Positions 46,351 through 55,344 of a DNA stretch of 64,000 nt are shown here, one piece after another (position 1 is the stretch's first letter; every line of letters starts with the position of its first letter). The position numbers were made by a program, and so were the translations under genes. Under the pieces are notes generated by a model. That model saw only the letters and a list, made by a program, of their open reading frames with translations. It had not been told where the DNA came from and ran no database searches. Source of the DNA: Flavobacterium fluviale (GTDB lineage Bacteria > Bacteroidota > Bacteroidia > Flavobacteriales > Flavobacteriaceae); NCBI RefSeq assembly GCF_003312915.1, contig NZ_CP030261.1, forward strand, positions 1,612,001 to 1,676,000, given 5' to 3'.

Positions 46351-48428
46351 TAAAAATTGCTTTATTTGGACCTGAAAGTACAGGTAAGACCACATTGGCA
46401 AAACAGCTTGCAGAATATTACGAAACAGAATGGGTTCCAGAATTTGCACGCGATTATTTACAGGAAAAATGGGAAGAAAATCAGCACATCTGTGTTGCAG
46501 ATGATATGATGCCAATTGCCTATGGTCAGACTGCACTGGAAAACCAAAAACTGGCTTCGGCAAATAAATACCTGTTTTGTGATACCAATTTGATGGTAAC
46601 AAAAGTTTTTTCTGAAATGTATTATGGTTTCTGTGATCCGCTTTTACATGAAGCGGCATTGACGCACGAATACGATTTATTCTTTTTAACAGATATTGAT
46701 GTTCCTTGGGAGAAAGATGATATTCGAGATACCCCAGAAGGAAGAGAAACTGTGTTTTCTGTTTTCAAACAAACATTAATTGATACCAAAAAGCCCTTTA
46801 TTACATTGTCTGGAGATAAAGAAAGCCGTTTAGCAAAAGCGATTTCAATCATTGATAATTTAACCATAGCCAAAGAAAGTGGTTTCTCATCTGATGACTT
46901 TGTACAGATATATAATAGAGGAATTTCTTTTGATGTTATTTTAAAACAATTAGATGTTTTTAAAAAAGGAATTGCAAAAAGCACTTTACTTAGACCAGCA
47001 ACAATTAATGATGGAATTTTAAGTTTGTCAGAGAATGACTTTAAAGAAAAAGCACTTTTCTTCGATAAATATAAAGATGATTTTAAAATTAAAAAGTTTG
47101 TACCTGCTTCTGGTGCGGCAACAAGAATGTATAAGTTTTTGATTGCTTTTTTAAATGATTTTTATATTCAAAAAGAAACCATTAATGCTTACATCAACAG
47201 AAAAAATGATAAGGAACTTGCCATTTTTATTGTTGGAATGGAGAAGTTTCCTTTTTTTGCAGCGGTAGATAAAAAACTTAGAGAGATTTATCCCGATTTT
47301 GATGTCTTAGAAAGAGATTATAAAAATTACTATTTTATAAAATTATTGCTTTCTCCAGATCATTTTAATTCTGCCAACAAGCCAAAAGCAGTTTTACCTT
47401 TCCATTTATATAAGACACATATTGCAAATCCAATTGAAGAACATTTAAATGAATGCGTTCATTATGCGTCATCAAGAAATGTATCTAATTTACATTTTAC
47501 AGTTTCAGAAATTCATCAGGATTTGTTTGAAAAAGCAGTTTTAGAAGTAAAGGGAAATATTGAAAAGCTTTCAGGAATTGAAATTAATATTGGCTATTCG
47601 TACCAAAATAAAAGTACGGATTCTATAACTATTGATACAAGAAACAAAGTTGTTAAGGATACAAACGGGAAGTTAATCTTTAGACCAGGAGGACACGGCG
47701 CTTTAATTGAAAACCTGAATAATCTTGATTCGGACATTATTTTTATTAAAAACATAGATAATGTCATTCAAAATCATATAGAACAAATTACATTATACAA
47801 AAAAGCTTTGGCAGGTGTTTTAATTGAAATGCAGCAGAAGAGTTTTGAATATCTCAGGCTTATAGAAGCAGGAGAGATTGCAGAAGAAAATATTGCTGCT
47901 ATTCTGCGGTTTCTACAAAAAGAGTTTAACGTTGAAATGACACCAGATTTCAATAAATTTACTTTTGAAAATAAAATAACGAAACTTAGAGATCTATTGG
48001 ATAGACCAATTCGTGTTTGCGGAATGGTTAAAAATGAAGGAGAACCAGGTGGAGGACCTTTTTGGACGATCAATAAAAAAGGTATAAAATCTCTACAAAT
48101 AGTAGAGACTTCTCAAGTTGATTTGGAAGATAAAAAGCAAGAGAGAATTTTAGCAGAAGCAACTCATTTTAACCCAGTAGATTTGGTTTGCGGAATTAAA
48201 AATTATAAAAATCAAAAGTTTGATTTAGCACAATATGTCGATCAAAATACTGGTTTTATTGTAGAGAAAAGTATTGAAGGTCGATCTGTTAAAAATTACG
48301 AACTTCCAGGCTTATGGAACGGTTCAATGGCAAATTGGTTAACTATTTTTGTTGCAGTTCCTTTGATTACTTTTAATCCGGTAAAAACAGTAAATGATTT
48401 ATTGAAAGCAGCACATCAGCCACAATAA
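46314..48428 (+). CDS. NadR-type kinase fused to DUF4301
   Basis: The product has 704 residues. About 1-185 is a NadR-like ribosylnicotinamide-kinase P-loop domain: FGPESTGKTTLAKQLAEYY, WVPEFARDYL, FCDTNLMVTKVFSEMYYG. About 190-704 matches DUF4301, with FVPASGAATRMYKF (about 262) and FRPGGHGALIENLN (about 460), which recall nucleotidyltransferase loops. It overlaps pnuC by 37 bases, so import and trapping by phosphorylation are probably linked. The DUF4301 role is unknown. arfB starts one base after its stop codon. Confidence 0.82.
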   Translation: MEKDLRQQKTTIIKIALFGPESTGKTTLAKQLAEYYETEWVPEFARDYLQEKWEENQHICVADDMMPIAYGQTALENQKLASANKYLFCDTNLMVTKVFSEMYYGFCDPLLHEAALTHEYDLFFLTDIDVPWEKDDIRDTPEGRETVFSVFKQTLIDTKKPFITLSGDKESRLAKAISIIDNLTIAKESGFSSDDFVQIYNRGISFDVILKQLDVFKKGIAKSTLLRPATINDGILSLSENDFKEKALFFDKYKDDFKIKKFVPASGAATRMYKFLIAFLNDFYIQKETINAYINRKNDKELAIFIVGMEKFPFFAAVDKKLREIYPDFDVLERDYKNYYFIKLLLSPDHFNSANKPKAVLPFHLYKTHIANPIEEHLNECVHYASSRNVSNLHFTVSEIHQDLFEKAVLEVKGNIEKLSGIEINIGYSYQNKSTDSITIDTRNKVVKDTNGKLIFRPGGHGALIENLNNLDSDIIFIKNIDNVIQNHIEQITLYKKALAGVLIEMQQKSFEYLRLIEAGEIAEENIAAILRFLQKEFNVEMTPDFNKFTFENKITKLRDLLDRPIRVCGMVKNEGEPGGGPFWTINKKGIKSLQIVETSQVDLEDKKQERILAEATHFNPVDLVCGIKNYKNQKFDLAQYVDQNTGFIVEKSIEGRSVKNYELPGLWNGSMANWLTIFVAVPLITFNPVKTVNDLLKAAHQPQ

Positions 48429-48429
48429 A

Positions 48430-48831
48430 ATGGATACAGAAAAAATCATATCAGAGTTGGGCTTTAAAGCCGTTCGGAGCAGCGGTGCCGGCGGACAAAA
48501 CGTAAATAAAGTTTCGTCAAAAGTAGTCTTGAGTTTTAATCTGAATGCTTCTCAGGCTTTATCAGAAGATGAAAAAACACTTTTAAAAGACAATTTATCT
48601 GCTCGTTTAACTACTGAAAATATCCTGATTTTAAATTGTGATGAAGATAGAAGTCAGCTAAAAAACAAAGAAATTGTTATAAAGAGATTTCTTGATTTAA
48701 TAAAAAAGGGGCTTTATGTTCCTAAGGTTAGAAAAGCAACAAAAGTTCCAAAATCGGTAATTAAGAAAAGAATTAAAGATAAAAAAAACGTTTCGGATCT
48801 TAAACAGTCAAGAAGAAAACCTGATTTTTAG
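48430..48831 (+). CDS. arfB: Alternative ribosome-rescue factor ArfB-like (peptidyl-tRNA hydrolase)
   Basis: The product has 133 residues. The GGQ motif is in SSGAGGQNVNKVSSKV (21-23), and a basic tail (KKRIKDKKNVSDLKQSRRK) would enter the mRNA channel. It lacks the codon-recognition domains of RF1/RF2. It releases nascent chains from stalled ribosomes. It begins one base after the kinase-DUF4301 stop, so it is probably co-transcribed. Confidence 0.9.
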   Translation: MDTEKIISELGFKAVRSSGAGGQNVNKVSSKVVLSFNLNASQALSEDEKTLLKDNLSARLTTENILILNCDEDRSQLKNKEIVIKRFLDLIKKGLYVPKVRKATKVPKSVIKKRIKDKKNVSDLKQSRRKPDF

Positions 48832-48913
48832 TATTAAGATTGGAGAATTAAGTACTAAGAAAGAGATCTAAAACTAAATCTTGATACTATGTATATTTAT
48901 CTTAATACTTTTC

Positions 48914-48921
48914 TATATTTG
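48914..48921 (+). promoter_or_regulatory. -7 element for the TPP-controlled receptor
   Basis: TATATTTG is an exact TAnnTTTG match. It lies about 13 bases before the conserved start of the TPP aptamer, the right distance for a transcript that begins just before it. Confidence 0.6.
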
Positions 48922-48929
48922 CACTGTCT

Positions 48930-49003
48930 CAAAGGGGTGCTCCAAATAACGAGCTGAGATCATACCCAAAGAACCTGAGCGAGTAATGTTGCTAAGGGAA
49001 AAA
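48930..49003 (+). ncRNA. TPP riboswitch (THI element)
   Basis: Conserved aptamer blocks appear in order: GGGGTGC (48934), GCTGAGAT (48953), ACCC (48964), GAACCTGA (48971) and AAGGGA (48994). This is the thiamine pyrophosphate aptamer. The gene it controls is the TonB-dependent receptor at 49160. No clear T-run terminator follows; the hairpin at 49005-49038 may be part of the expression platform. Confidence 0.93.
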
Positions 49004-49159
49004 ACGACAATTTTAAGCGTGCACACTTTATATTGTCGGAAACACATTTATTAATTTAACAAAAGAATAATTCCCCCTTTTATTTGTAATTTTTTACAGA
49101 TGAAAACTATCTTTAAAGGTACTGAGGTACTAAGTTGCAAAGGTTCTAAGGTTCAAAAA

Positions 49160-51262
49160 ATGAGCAGAACCAAATCTATTTTATTTCTTCTATTCTCTTT
49201 TTTCTATTCTCTTTTTTCTTTTGCGCAACAGCAAGATTCTACCAAAGTAAACTCTCTTGATGAGGTTTTAGTTTCTGCAGTTCGTGTTACTTCAAAAACG
49301 CCTGTTACTTTTAGTAACATGGATAAAAAAGAAATTAAAACGCGAAACCTTGGACAGGATATTCCAGTTTTAATGAATTATCTGCCATCTGTTGTAACAA
49401 CTTCTGATGCGGGAGGCGGAATTGGTTATACGGGAATCAGAGTCCGCGGAAGCGATGCTACAAGGGTAAACGTTACTATTAACGGAATTCCATACAACGA
49501 TTCTGAAAGTCAGGGGACTTTTTGGGTTAATATGCCCGATTTTGCTTCTTCTGTAGAAAGTTTGCAATTGCAACGCGGTGTTGGAACTTCTACAAATGGT
49601 TCTGGAGCTTTTGGTGCTAGTTTAAATATGCTTACAGACAATTATGCAGCAAAGGCAACTGGCGAAATTTCGAGTTCTTATGGAAGTTTCAATTCCAATA
49701 AAAACACCGTAAAATTCAGTACAGGATTATTAAATGAACATTTTGAATTGGCAGGACGTTTATCCACTATTAAATCAGATGGTTATGTTGATCGTGCAAG
49801 TTCTGATCTGAAATCCTATTTTCTGCAAGGAACTTATGTTGGAAAAACAACTTTAATTAAAGCTTTGGCTTTTGGAGGAACTCAAAAAACTTATCAATCA
49901 TGGAACGGAATCGATGCTGAAACTTTAAATGAGAATCGCAGATACAATTCGGCTGGAGAATATACCGATGAATTTGGAAATACGCGTTACTATGATAATG
50001 AAACTGACAACTATAACCAAGATCATTATCAGTTACACTGGAGTGAATCAATTTCTGATAGATGGAGTACAAATCTAGCCTTACACTACACAAAAGGGAA
50101 AGGTTATTTTGAAAATTATAAGGAAGATGCACTAATGTCTGAGTATAATTTGGCACCTGCAGATGATGTTTCAGAGACAGATCTAATTCGTCAAAAATGG
50201 TTAGATAATGATTTTTACGGAACTACTTTTTCGGCAAAATATAAAGATGAAAAACTGGATGTTATTGTAGGCGGAGGCTGGAATAAATATGAAGGCGATC
50301 ATTACGGAAAAGTAATTTGGGCGAGAAATGCTGCAGACTCAGAATTGGGAGATCATTATTATGATGATTTTTCTACAAAGACTGATGGAAATATTTTTGC
50401 TAAAGCAAATTATCAATTTACAGAAGAATTGAGTTTCTACGGAGATTTACAATACAGAAATGTGAAGTACAAAGCTAATAGCGCAGAAACAGGTCTGGTT
50501 GATGATAATTTTAATTTCTTTAATCCTAAAGCAGGTTTGAATTACGCTTTTAATCAAAATAATACATTGTATTTTTCTTATGCAAGAGCTAACCGTGAGC
50601 CAAACAGAACCGATTATGAAGGCGGAAACGTAAAGCCGGAAAAATTAAATGACTTTGAGTTAGGATGGAGATTTAATTCGGAAAAATTTCAATTGAATTC
50701 TAACCTGTATTATATGGGATATAAAGATCAATTGATTTTAACGGGAAGACTCGACGATGTCGGTGCGCCAATTCGTGCCAATTCGGAAAAAAGTTACCGC
50801 TTAGGTTTTGAGTTTGATGCTACAATTGCACTTTCGGATAAGTTTACATTGAGACCGAACTTTACTTTAAGCAGTAACAAAAATGTAGACTTAGCAGTAG
50901 ACGGTGAATATTACGGAACAACCAAAATTGCCTATTCGCCAGAAGTAATTGCAGGAAATATTATTGTTTATAAACCAATTGAGAATTTGTACGTTTCGCT
51001 ATTGCAGAAATATGTTGGAGAACAGTATATGAATAACATTGAACTGCCTGCAGCTAAGTTGGCAGATTATTTTGTAAATGACTTGAATGTTTCTTATGAA
51101 ATAAAACCAAATACTATTTTTAAATCAATTACGATCACAGGATTGGTGAATAACATTTTCGATAAAAAATATGTTTCAAATGGAGCAATGTGGGACATTT
51201 ACCCATACTATTATCCACAAGCAGGAATTAATTTTTTAGCTGGATTGACATTGAAATTTTAA
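49160..51262 (+). CDS. TonB-dependent receptor under TPP control (probable thiamine uptake)
   Basis: The product has 700 residues from ATG 49160; an upstream in-frame ATG at 49100 would put 20 odd residues before the signal peptide. A signal peptide (MSRTKSILFLLFSFFYSLFSFAQQ), a TonB-box region (SLDEVLVSAVRV), a plug (YTGIRVRGSDATRVNVTINGIPYND) and a barrel ending in F are present. There is no CarboxypepD domain, unlike SusC. The TPP riboswitch in its leader makes thiamine or a precursor the likely ligand. Confidence 0.92.
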   Translation: MSRTKSILFLLFSFFYSLFSFAQQQDSTKVNSLDEVLVSAVRVTSKTPVTFSNMDKKEIKTRNLGQDIPVLMNYLPSVVTTSDAGGGIGYTGIRVRGSDATRVNVTINGIPYNDSESQGTFWVNMPDFASSVESLQLQRGVGTSTNGSGAFGASLNMLTDNYAAKATGEISSSYGSFNSNKNTVKFSTGLLNEHFELAGRLSTIKSDGYVDRASSDLKSYFLQGTYVGKTTLIKALAFGGTQKTYQSWNGIDAETLNENRRYNSAGEYTDEFGNTRYYDNETDNYNQDHYQLHWSESISDRWSTNLALHYTKGKGYFENYKEDALMSEYNLAPADDVSETDLIRQKWLDNDFYGTTFSAKYKDEKLDVIVGGGWNKYEGDHYGKVIWARNAADSELGDHYYDDFSTKTDGNIFAKANYQFTEELSFYGDLQYRNVKYKANSAETGLVDDNFNFFNPKAGLNYAFNQNNTLYFSYARANREPNRTDYEGGNVKPEKLNDFELGWRFNSEKFQLNSNLYYMGYKDQLILTGRLDDVGAPIRANSEKSYRLGFEFDATIALSDKFTLRPNFTLSSNKNVDLAVDGEYYGTTKIAYSPEVIAGNIIVYKPIENLYVSLLQKYVGEQYMNNIELPAAKLADYFVNDLNVSYEIKPNTIFKSITITGLVNNIFDKKYVSNGAMWDIYPYYYPQAGINFLAGLTLKF

Positions 51263-51278
51263 GATTTAAACTAAAACG

Positions 51279-51328
51279 CAAAAAAGCCCATAAGCCTCAA
51301 TTTCATTTGAGATTTATGGGCTTTTTTG
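51279..51328 (+). terminator. Terminator after the thiamine receptor
   Basis: A perfect 15-bp outer stem (51279-51293 with 51314-51328, built on AAAAAAGCCCATAA) holds an inner 5-bp stem and T6. Confidence 0.9.
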
Positions 51329-51437
51329 TGTTAACTCGTTAAGGTTATATCGATTTTTTTGTTTTTTTTAACGTTTTTTTTCGTACGTTTATAACGTTAA
51401 CCAAAAGCAAAACATTAACAAATTAAAACCTTATTCA

Positions 51438-51675
51438 ATGAAAAAACATTATTTAGCAGTTGTTGCGTTTTAGTGCATTGTCAATGGTGAATAATCAATT
51501 TCAGATGAAGCAAATTCCATTAGATTCAGAGAATATTGGAATATTTTTTACTGACTGTGAAAATTGGGCTATGGATCAAATGCTTATCATTGATCCTAAA
51601 AACCAGATGCCACCTGATGAAGCTCACGATGAATACAGACATCTTGTTGAACTTTGTGATTCACATGGTGGATAA
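51438..51675 (+). pseudogene. Small secreted protein with a frameshift
   Basis: The ATG at 51438 gives MKKHYLAVVAF and then a TAG. Removing one T from the TTTT run at 51468-51471 joins it to an open frame (SALSMVNNQF ... VELCDSHGG) up to 51675, giving about 78 residues with a convincing signal peptide. The mature part is acidic with two Cys (TDCENW, ELCDS). The family is not recognised. It is either a real frameshift, a variable homopolymer or a sequence error. It precedes a GLPGLI gene. Confidence 0.5.
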
Positions 51676-51738
51676 ATATATAATGATAGCAGGTGTAAAT
51701 CTAATTCTGATTTCGCCTGCTATAATCAAAATCAAAAA

Positions 51739-52461
51739 ATGATAAAGAAATGTTTTTTTTTAGTTTTGGCTTTAGCAGTATTTGCTAATAGTTATTCACA
51801 GGGTACCGTTATTTATAAAGTAATGTTTGCTCAGGAGTATGATTCTGATTATAAGCCAACGGATCCATTAGGAAAGAAAGTTAAGGAAGGAAAATCAGCG
51901 AGTCTTGCTAAACAGGTATTTTTATTAGAATTTGATAATTCTAAATCTAAATTTACTCGTAATAATATTTTATCTCTTGATGTTAGTAAGGAAGAACAGC
52001 GATTTGATAAAATGGCTAATAGTTATTCCAGTACTTATGATTATTATTTAGACAACATTTTAAAATTAGGAATGTTTCGTTATGTAAATAATGGAATGCT
52101 TGTCAAACAAAATATTAAAAATAAAGAATGGAATATTACAACAGAAAGTAAAAAAATAGGGGATTATTTGTGTTATAAAGCGATATATCTTAAAAGTTAC
52201 ATGAATTGGAAAGGAGACAATATTACAGTTCCTGTTACAGCATGGTTTGCTCCTAGTCTGCCTTATAGATATGGCCCTAAAGAATACTTTGGCTTACCTG
52301 GACTAATCTTAGAATTGCAGGAATCATATGGCGTATTTCTCGCGACTGAGATAAAAATTGATAAAAACAAAGAGATGAAGTTTGAATTTCCAAAAGGAAA
52401 GGCTATTACTCAGGAAGAGTATGATAAATACCTTTCTTCATTTATAAATAATAAAAGTTAA
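51739..52461 (+). CDS. GLPGLI family secreted protein
   Basis: The product has 240 residues with a signal peptide (LALAVFANSYSQ). The family signature is in KEYFGLPGLILELQE (about residue 187). GLPGLI proteins are abundant in Bacteroidota and of unknown function; they are often encoded next to an outer-membrane barrel, as here. Confidence 0.88.
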   Translation: MIKKCFFLVLALAVFANSYSQGTVIYKVMFAQEYDSDYKPTDPLGKKVKEGKSASLAKQVFLLEFDNSKSKFTRNNILSLDVSKEEQRFDKMANSYSSTYDYYLDNILKLGMFRYVNNGMLVKQNIKNKEWNITTESKKIGDYLCYKAIYLKSYMNWKGDNITVPVTAWFAPSLPYRYGPKEYFGLPGLILELQESYGVFLATEIKIDKNKEMKFEFPKGKAITQEEYDKYLSSFINNKS

Positions 52462-52469
52462 AGATCTCT

Positions 52470-52604
52470 AAATATACTTAATTATTGTTTTTCTTCTAAT
52501 AACACAAAGTGCTCAAAAAGAAAGATTTAGATATAAAAATACTAGCGGATTGGTCTAATTTTAAAAAGAATAAGAAAGATTGTAATAAAGCCACAGTCAA
52601 TTAA
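52470..52604 (+). pseudogene. Possible fragment of a small secreted protein
   Basis: One frame reads like a signal peptide without a start codon (IYLIIVFLLITQSAQKERFRYKN) and soon stops. A neighbouring frame continues DLDIKILADWSNFKKNKKDC and ends at 52604. This looks like a gene that lost its start and gained a frameshift. It lies between the GLPGLI gene and the barrel gene. Confidence 0.25.
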
Positions 52605-52667
52605 AGAGAAGGGTTGCATTTTTTAATGATTTTATACTTTCTTAATGTTAATAGAATAAATTATAAA

Positions 52668-55340
52668 ATGATTAGATTATTTGCGATTTTATTGTTTTTA
52701 AATTCTTTAGTTGCCTTTTCTCAGGGGTATGTCTTTACCGGTGTAGTTTCCGACGATGCATCTAAACCTTTAGAATCTGCAAACGTAATTGCCAAACCGA
52801 TACAGGAAAAAGCAAGTTTAAAATTTGCTGTTGCAGACAATAAAGGGCGCTACAAATTAGAACTTGAAAAAAATGTAGCATATGAAATTACGGTATCTTA
52901 TATTGGTTATATCGAAGAAGTTTTTATTCTAGAATCCTCATCAGACATAATTGCACATGATTTTCATCTTAAAGAAACTGGAGAAAACCTCAAAGAAATT
53001 GTTATCAAACATGAGTTCAAGCCTATAATCGTAAAAAAAGATACTTTAGTGTTTGATGTCAACAGTTTTGCAAATGGCAACGAACGTAAGATGAAGGAAA
53101 TCTTAGAGAAATTACCAGGCGTTGAGGTCGACAAAAAAGGGATAGTTACAGTGCAAGGTAAAAAAGTAACTAAAATGCTCGTCGAAGGAAAATCTTTTTT
53201 TGGTGGCGGATCTAGATTAGCAGTAGAAAATATCCCTGCAGATGCTTTAGATAAAATCGAGGTTATAGATCATTTTAATGAGGTAGGTTTTATGAAGCAG
53301 GTTTCAGATAGTGATGACCTAGCCATGAATGTAAAACTAAAGGAAGATAAAAAGAAATTTGTTTTTGGAGACGTAGAAGCTGGTGCAGAGGTTGGAGCAG
53401 GCGATAATGGTTTTTATCTGGCACATATTGCTTTGTTTTATTATAGTCCAAAAACAAATGTGAGTTTTATAGGTGATGCCAATACTATTGGTAAAAGTAC
53501 ATTTACATTTGATGATTTAATGCGGTTTGGCGGTGGCGTAAGTAGTTTTCTTTCAGGGAGAAAATCATTGTCTAATTTGTCTTCTTTTTCTAATGACAAT
53601 ACCGATGTTTTAAAAAATAAATCACAATTTGGTGCATTTAATTTTAGTCACGATCTTTCTGCAAAACTTTCTGTTTCAGGTTTTGGAATATTTTCTAAAG
53701 CTTTAATGACTTCCAGAATTGAAAATAATATTGAATATTTAAGTAATACTGCAATTGCATTTGAAGATAAAGACAGAAATGCAAAGAATAGAGCTGTACT
53801 TGGTGTTGGTAATGTAAAGCTGGATTATTCGCCATCTAATAAAGAAAAATGGTATTACAACGGACAATATCAATCAAGTACAAATGATTTGGAAAGTGTT
53901 TTAAATTCAACAACAAATTTAGGCATTTCTACTTTTGAGACTATTAATAAAGCAGATAATATTTCGGTGAAACAGTACGTCGAATGGCATAAAAGTTATA
54001 ATAACAGTAATACGACAACATTTGTAATTAATCAGGCTTATAATAAAATTACCCCAATAAATAATTGGTTTACAAATGAGCCTTTTTTGCAAGGACTAAT
54101 ACCTATGGAGAAAGACGATAATTATACTTTAAATCAGATAAAGAAAACAGAAGCCAATAGCATTGATATGCTTTTTAAGCATTACTGGATTATTAATAAT
54201 GCCAATCATTTATATACTGTTGTAGCGAATAATCATGAATATTCAGCTTTTCAGACTTCTGAAAAGCAAATTTTAACCGACGGCTCTATTAATGACTTTT
54301 CAGATAAAGGTTTTGGCAATAATATTAAATACAAATTAAATGACGCCTACATTGGTTTAGAATATAAATTCAGGGTAGGAAAATGGGTCAATAAACCAGG
54401 ATTGTATTTTCATGGCTATCACTTAAATGCCATTCAAAATGATAATGATCATACTGTTACAAAAACACTTTTTCAACCACAATGGAATAGTGATTATGAG
54501 TTTAATAAGTCTGAAACCTTGAGTTTTACTTATAAATTGGAAAATAGATTTCCAGAAGTTAATCAGTTAGCAGACAAATATACTCTAGAGTTTTATAATA
54601 CTGTTTTTAAAGGTAATGCATTATTAGAAAATGAAAAATATCACACAGCCAATTTACGTTACTCAAAAATGAATTCTTACAGAGGAATTATTTGGAATGC
54701 AATGCTTAATTACTCTAAAAAAACAAAAGTCATTCGCAATGAAGTAGAATTAGATGGCATAAATCAATTCAATACTCCTGTAATGACTGATAATCCTGAA
54801 ACAAACATTGGTTTTAATGGCTCATTTTCTAAGCGAATTTATAGATTCAACTTAAAGTTAAATACAAGATTATCTTGGTTTGAATATTCACAAAAATTAA
54901 ACAATATTACAACAATTAATAAAAGAGATAGTCAGGATATTGGTTTAGTTTTTAAAACAGCATATAAAAAATGGCCAGATATTAGCGTTGGCTACACTAA
55001 AGGTTTTAGCAGTTTTTCGGGTTTGACCAAGTCACATTTTCAAACAGATGCTATTACATCAGCGTTTGAAATTACAATTCTTAAGTTTTGGATTTATAAA
55101 ATCAATTATGATTATTTAAAAAACACATATAGTAAAAATCAATCCAACTTTTATGATATGTTAGATACGTCAATATTTTATCAGAAAAAAAATAATCCTT
55201 TTGGTTTTCAGCTGAGCGTAAATAACCTTTTCGATGTTAAAAAGAAATATAGTAACAAGTTTTCAGATTATATGATCAGCGAGCAGTCAGTTTATATTTT
55301 GCCAAGAGCTATTATGTTCACAGTCTCTTATAAATTATAG
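52668..55340 (+). CDS. Outer-membrane beta-barrel protein with CarboxypepD-like domain
   Basis: The product has 890 residues from ATG 52668; an in-frame ATG at 52614 would add 18 before the signal peptide. A signal peptide ends near VAFSQG. A carboxypeptidase-regulatory-like domain (about 25-105, FTGVVSDDASKPLESANV) and a plug-like part (ILEKLPGVEVDKKGIVTVQGKKV, MLVEGKSFFGG) come before a long barrel. It is the TonB-receptor-like partner often found beside GLPGLI proteins. The substrate is unknown. Confidence 0.85.
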   Translation: MIRLFAILLFLNSLVAFSQGYVFTGVVSDDASKPLESANVIAKPIQEKASLKFAVADNKGRYKLELEKNVAYEITVSYIGYIEEVFILESSSDIIAHDFHLKETGENLKEIVIKHEFKPIIVKKDTLVFDVNSFANGNERKMKEILEKLPGVEVDKKGIVTVQGKKVTKMLVEGKSFFGGGSRLAVENIPADALDKIEVIDHFNEVGFMKQVSDSDDLAMNVKLKEDKKKFVFGDVEAGAEVGAGDNGFYLAHIALFYYSPKTNVSFIGDANTIGKSTFTFDDLMRFGGGVSSFLSGRKSLSNLSSFSNDNTDVLKNKSQFGAFNFSHDLSAKLSVSGFGIFSKALMTSRIENNIEYLSNTAIAFEDKDRNAKNRAVLGVGNVKLDYSPSNKEKWYYNGQYQSSTNDLESVLNSTTNLGISTFETINKADNISVKQYVEWHKSYNNSNTTTFVINQAYNKITPINNWFTNEPFLQGLIPMEKDDNYTLNQIKKTEANSIDMLFKHYWIINNANHLYTVVANNHEYSAFQTSEKQILTDGSINDFSDKGFGNNIKYKLNDAYIGLEYKFRVGKWVNKPGLYFHGYHLNAIQNDNDHTVTKTLFQPQWNSDYEFNKSETLSFTYKLENRFPEVNQLADKYTLEFYNTVFKGNALLENEKYHTANLRYSKMNSYRGIIWNAMLNYSKKTKVIRNEVELDGINQFNTPVMTDNPETNIGFNGSFSKRIYRFNLKLNTRLSWFEYSQKLNNITTINKRDSQDIGLVFKTAYKKWPDISVGYTKGFSSFSGLTKSHFQTDAITSAFEITILKFWIYKINYDYLKNTYSKNQSNFYDMLDTSIFYQKKNNPFGFQLSVNNLFDVKKKYSNKFSDYMISEQSVYILPRAIMFTVSYKL

Positions 55341-55344
55341 ATTT

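Larger units (their letters stand above)
48832..49159 (+). other. Leader region holding the TPP riboswitch
   Basis: These 328 bases between arfB and the TonB receptor contain a -7 element, the TPP riboswitch, a 7-bp hairpin (49005-49011 with 49032-49038) and a repeat-like stretch near 49115-49155 (GGTACTGAGGTACTAAG). The first in-frame ATG at 49100 falls inside this stretch and is not used. Confidence 0.7.

Noticed and set aside
49100-49159. Upstream start of the thiamine receptor
   Set aside because: It falls in a repeat-like stretch and would place 20 unrelated residues before a good signal peptide.
51536-51742. Plus-strand 68-codon frame
   Set aside because: Shadow of the frameshifted small protein; no signal peptide or family feature.
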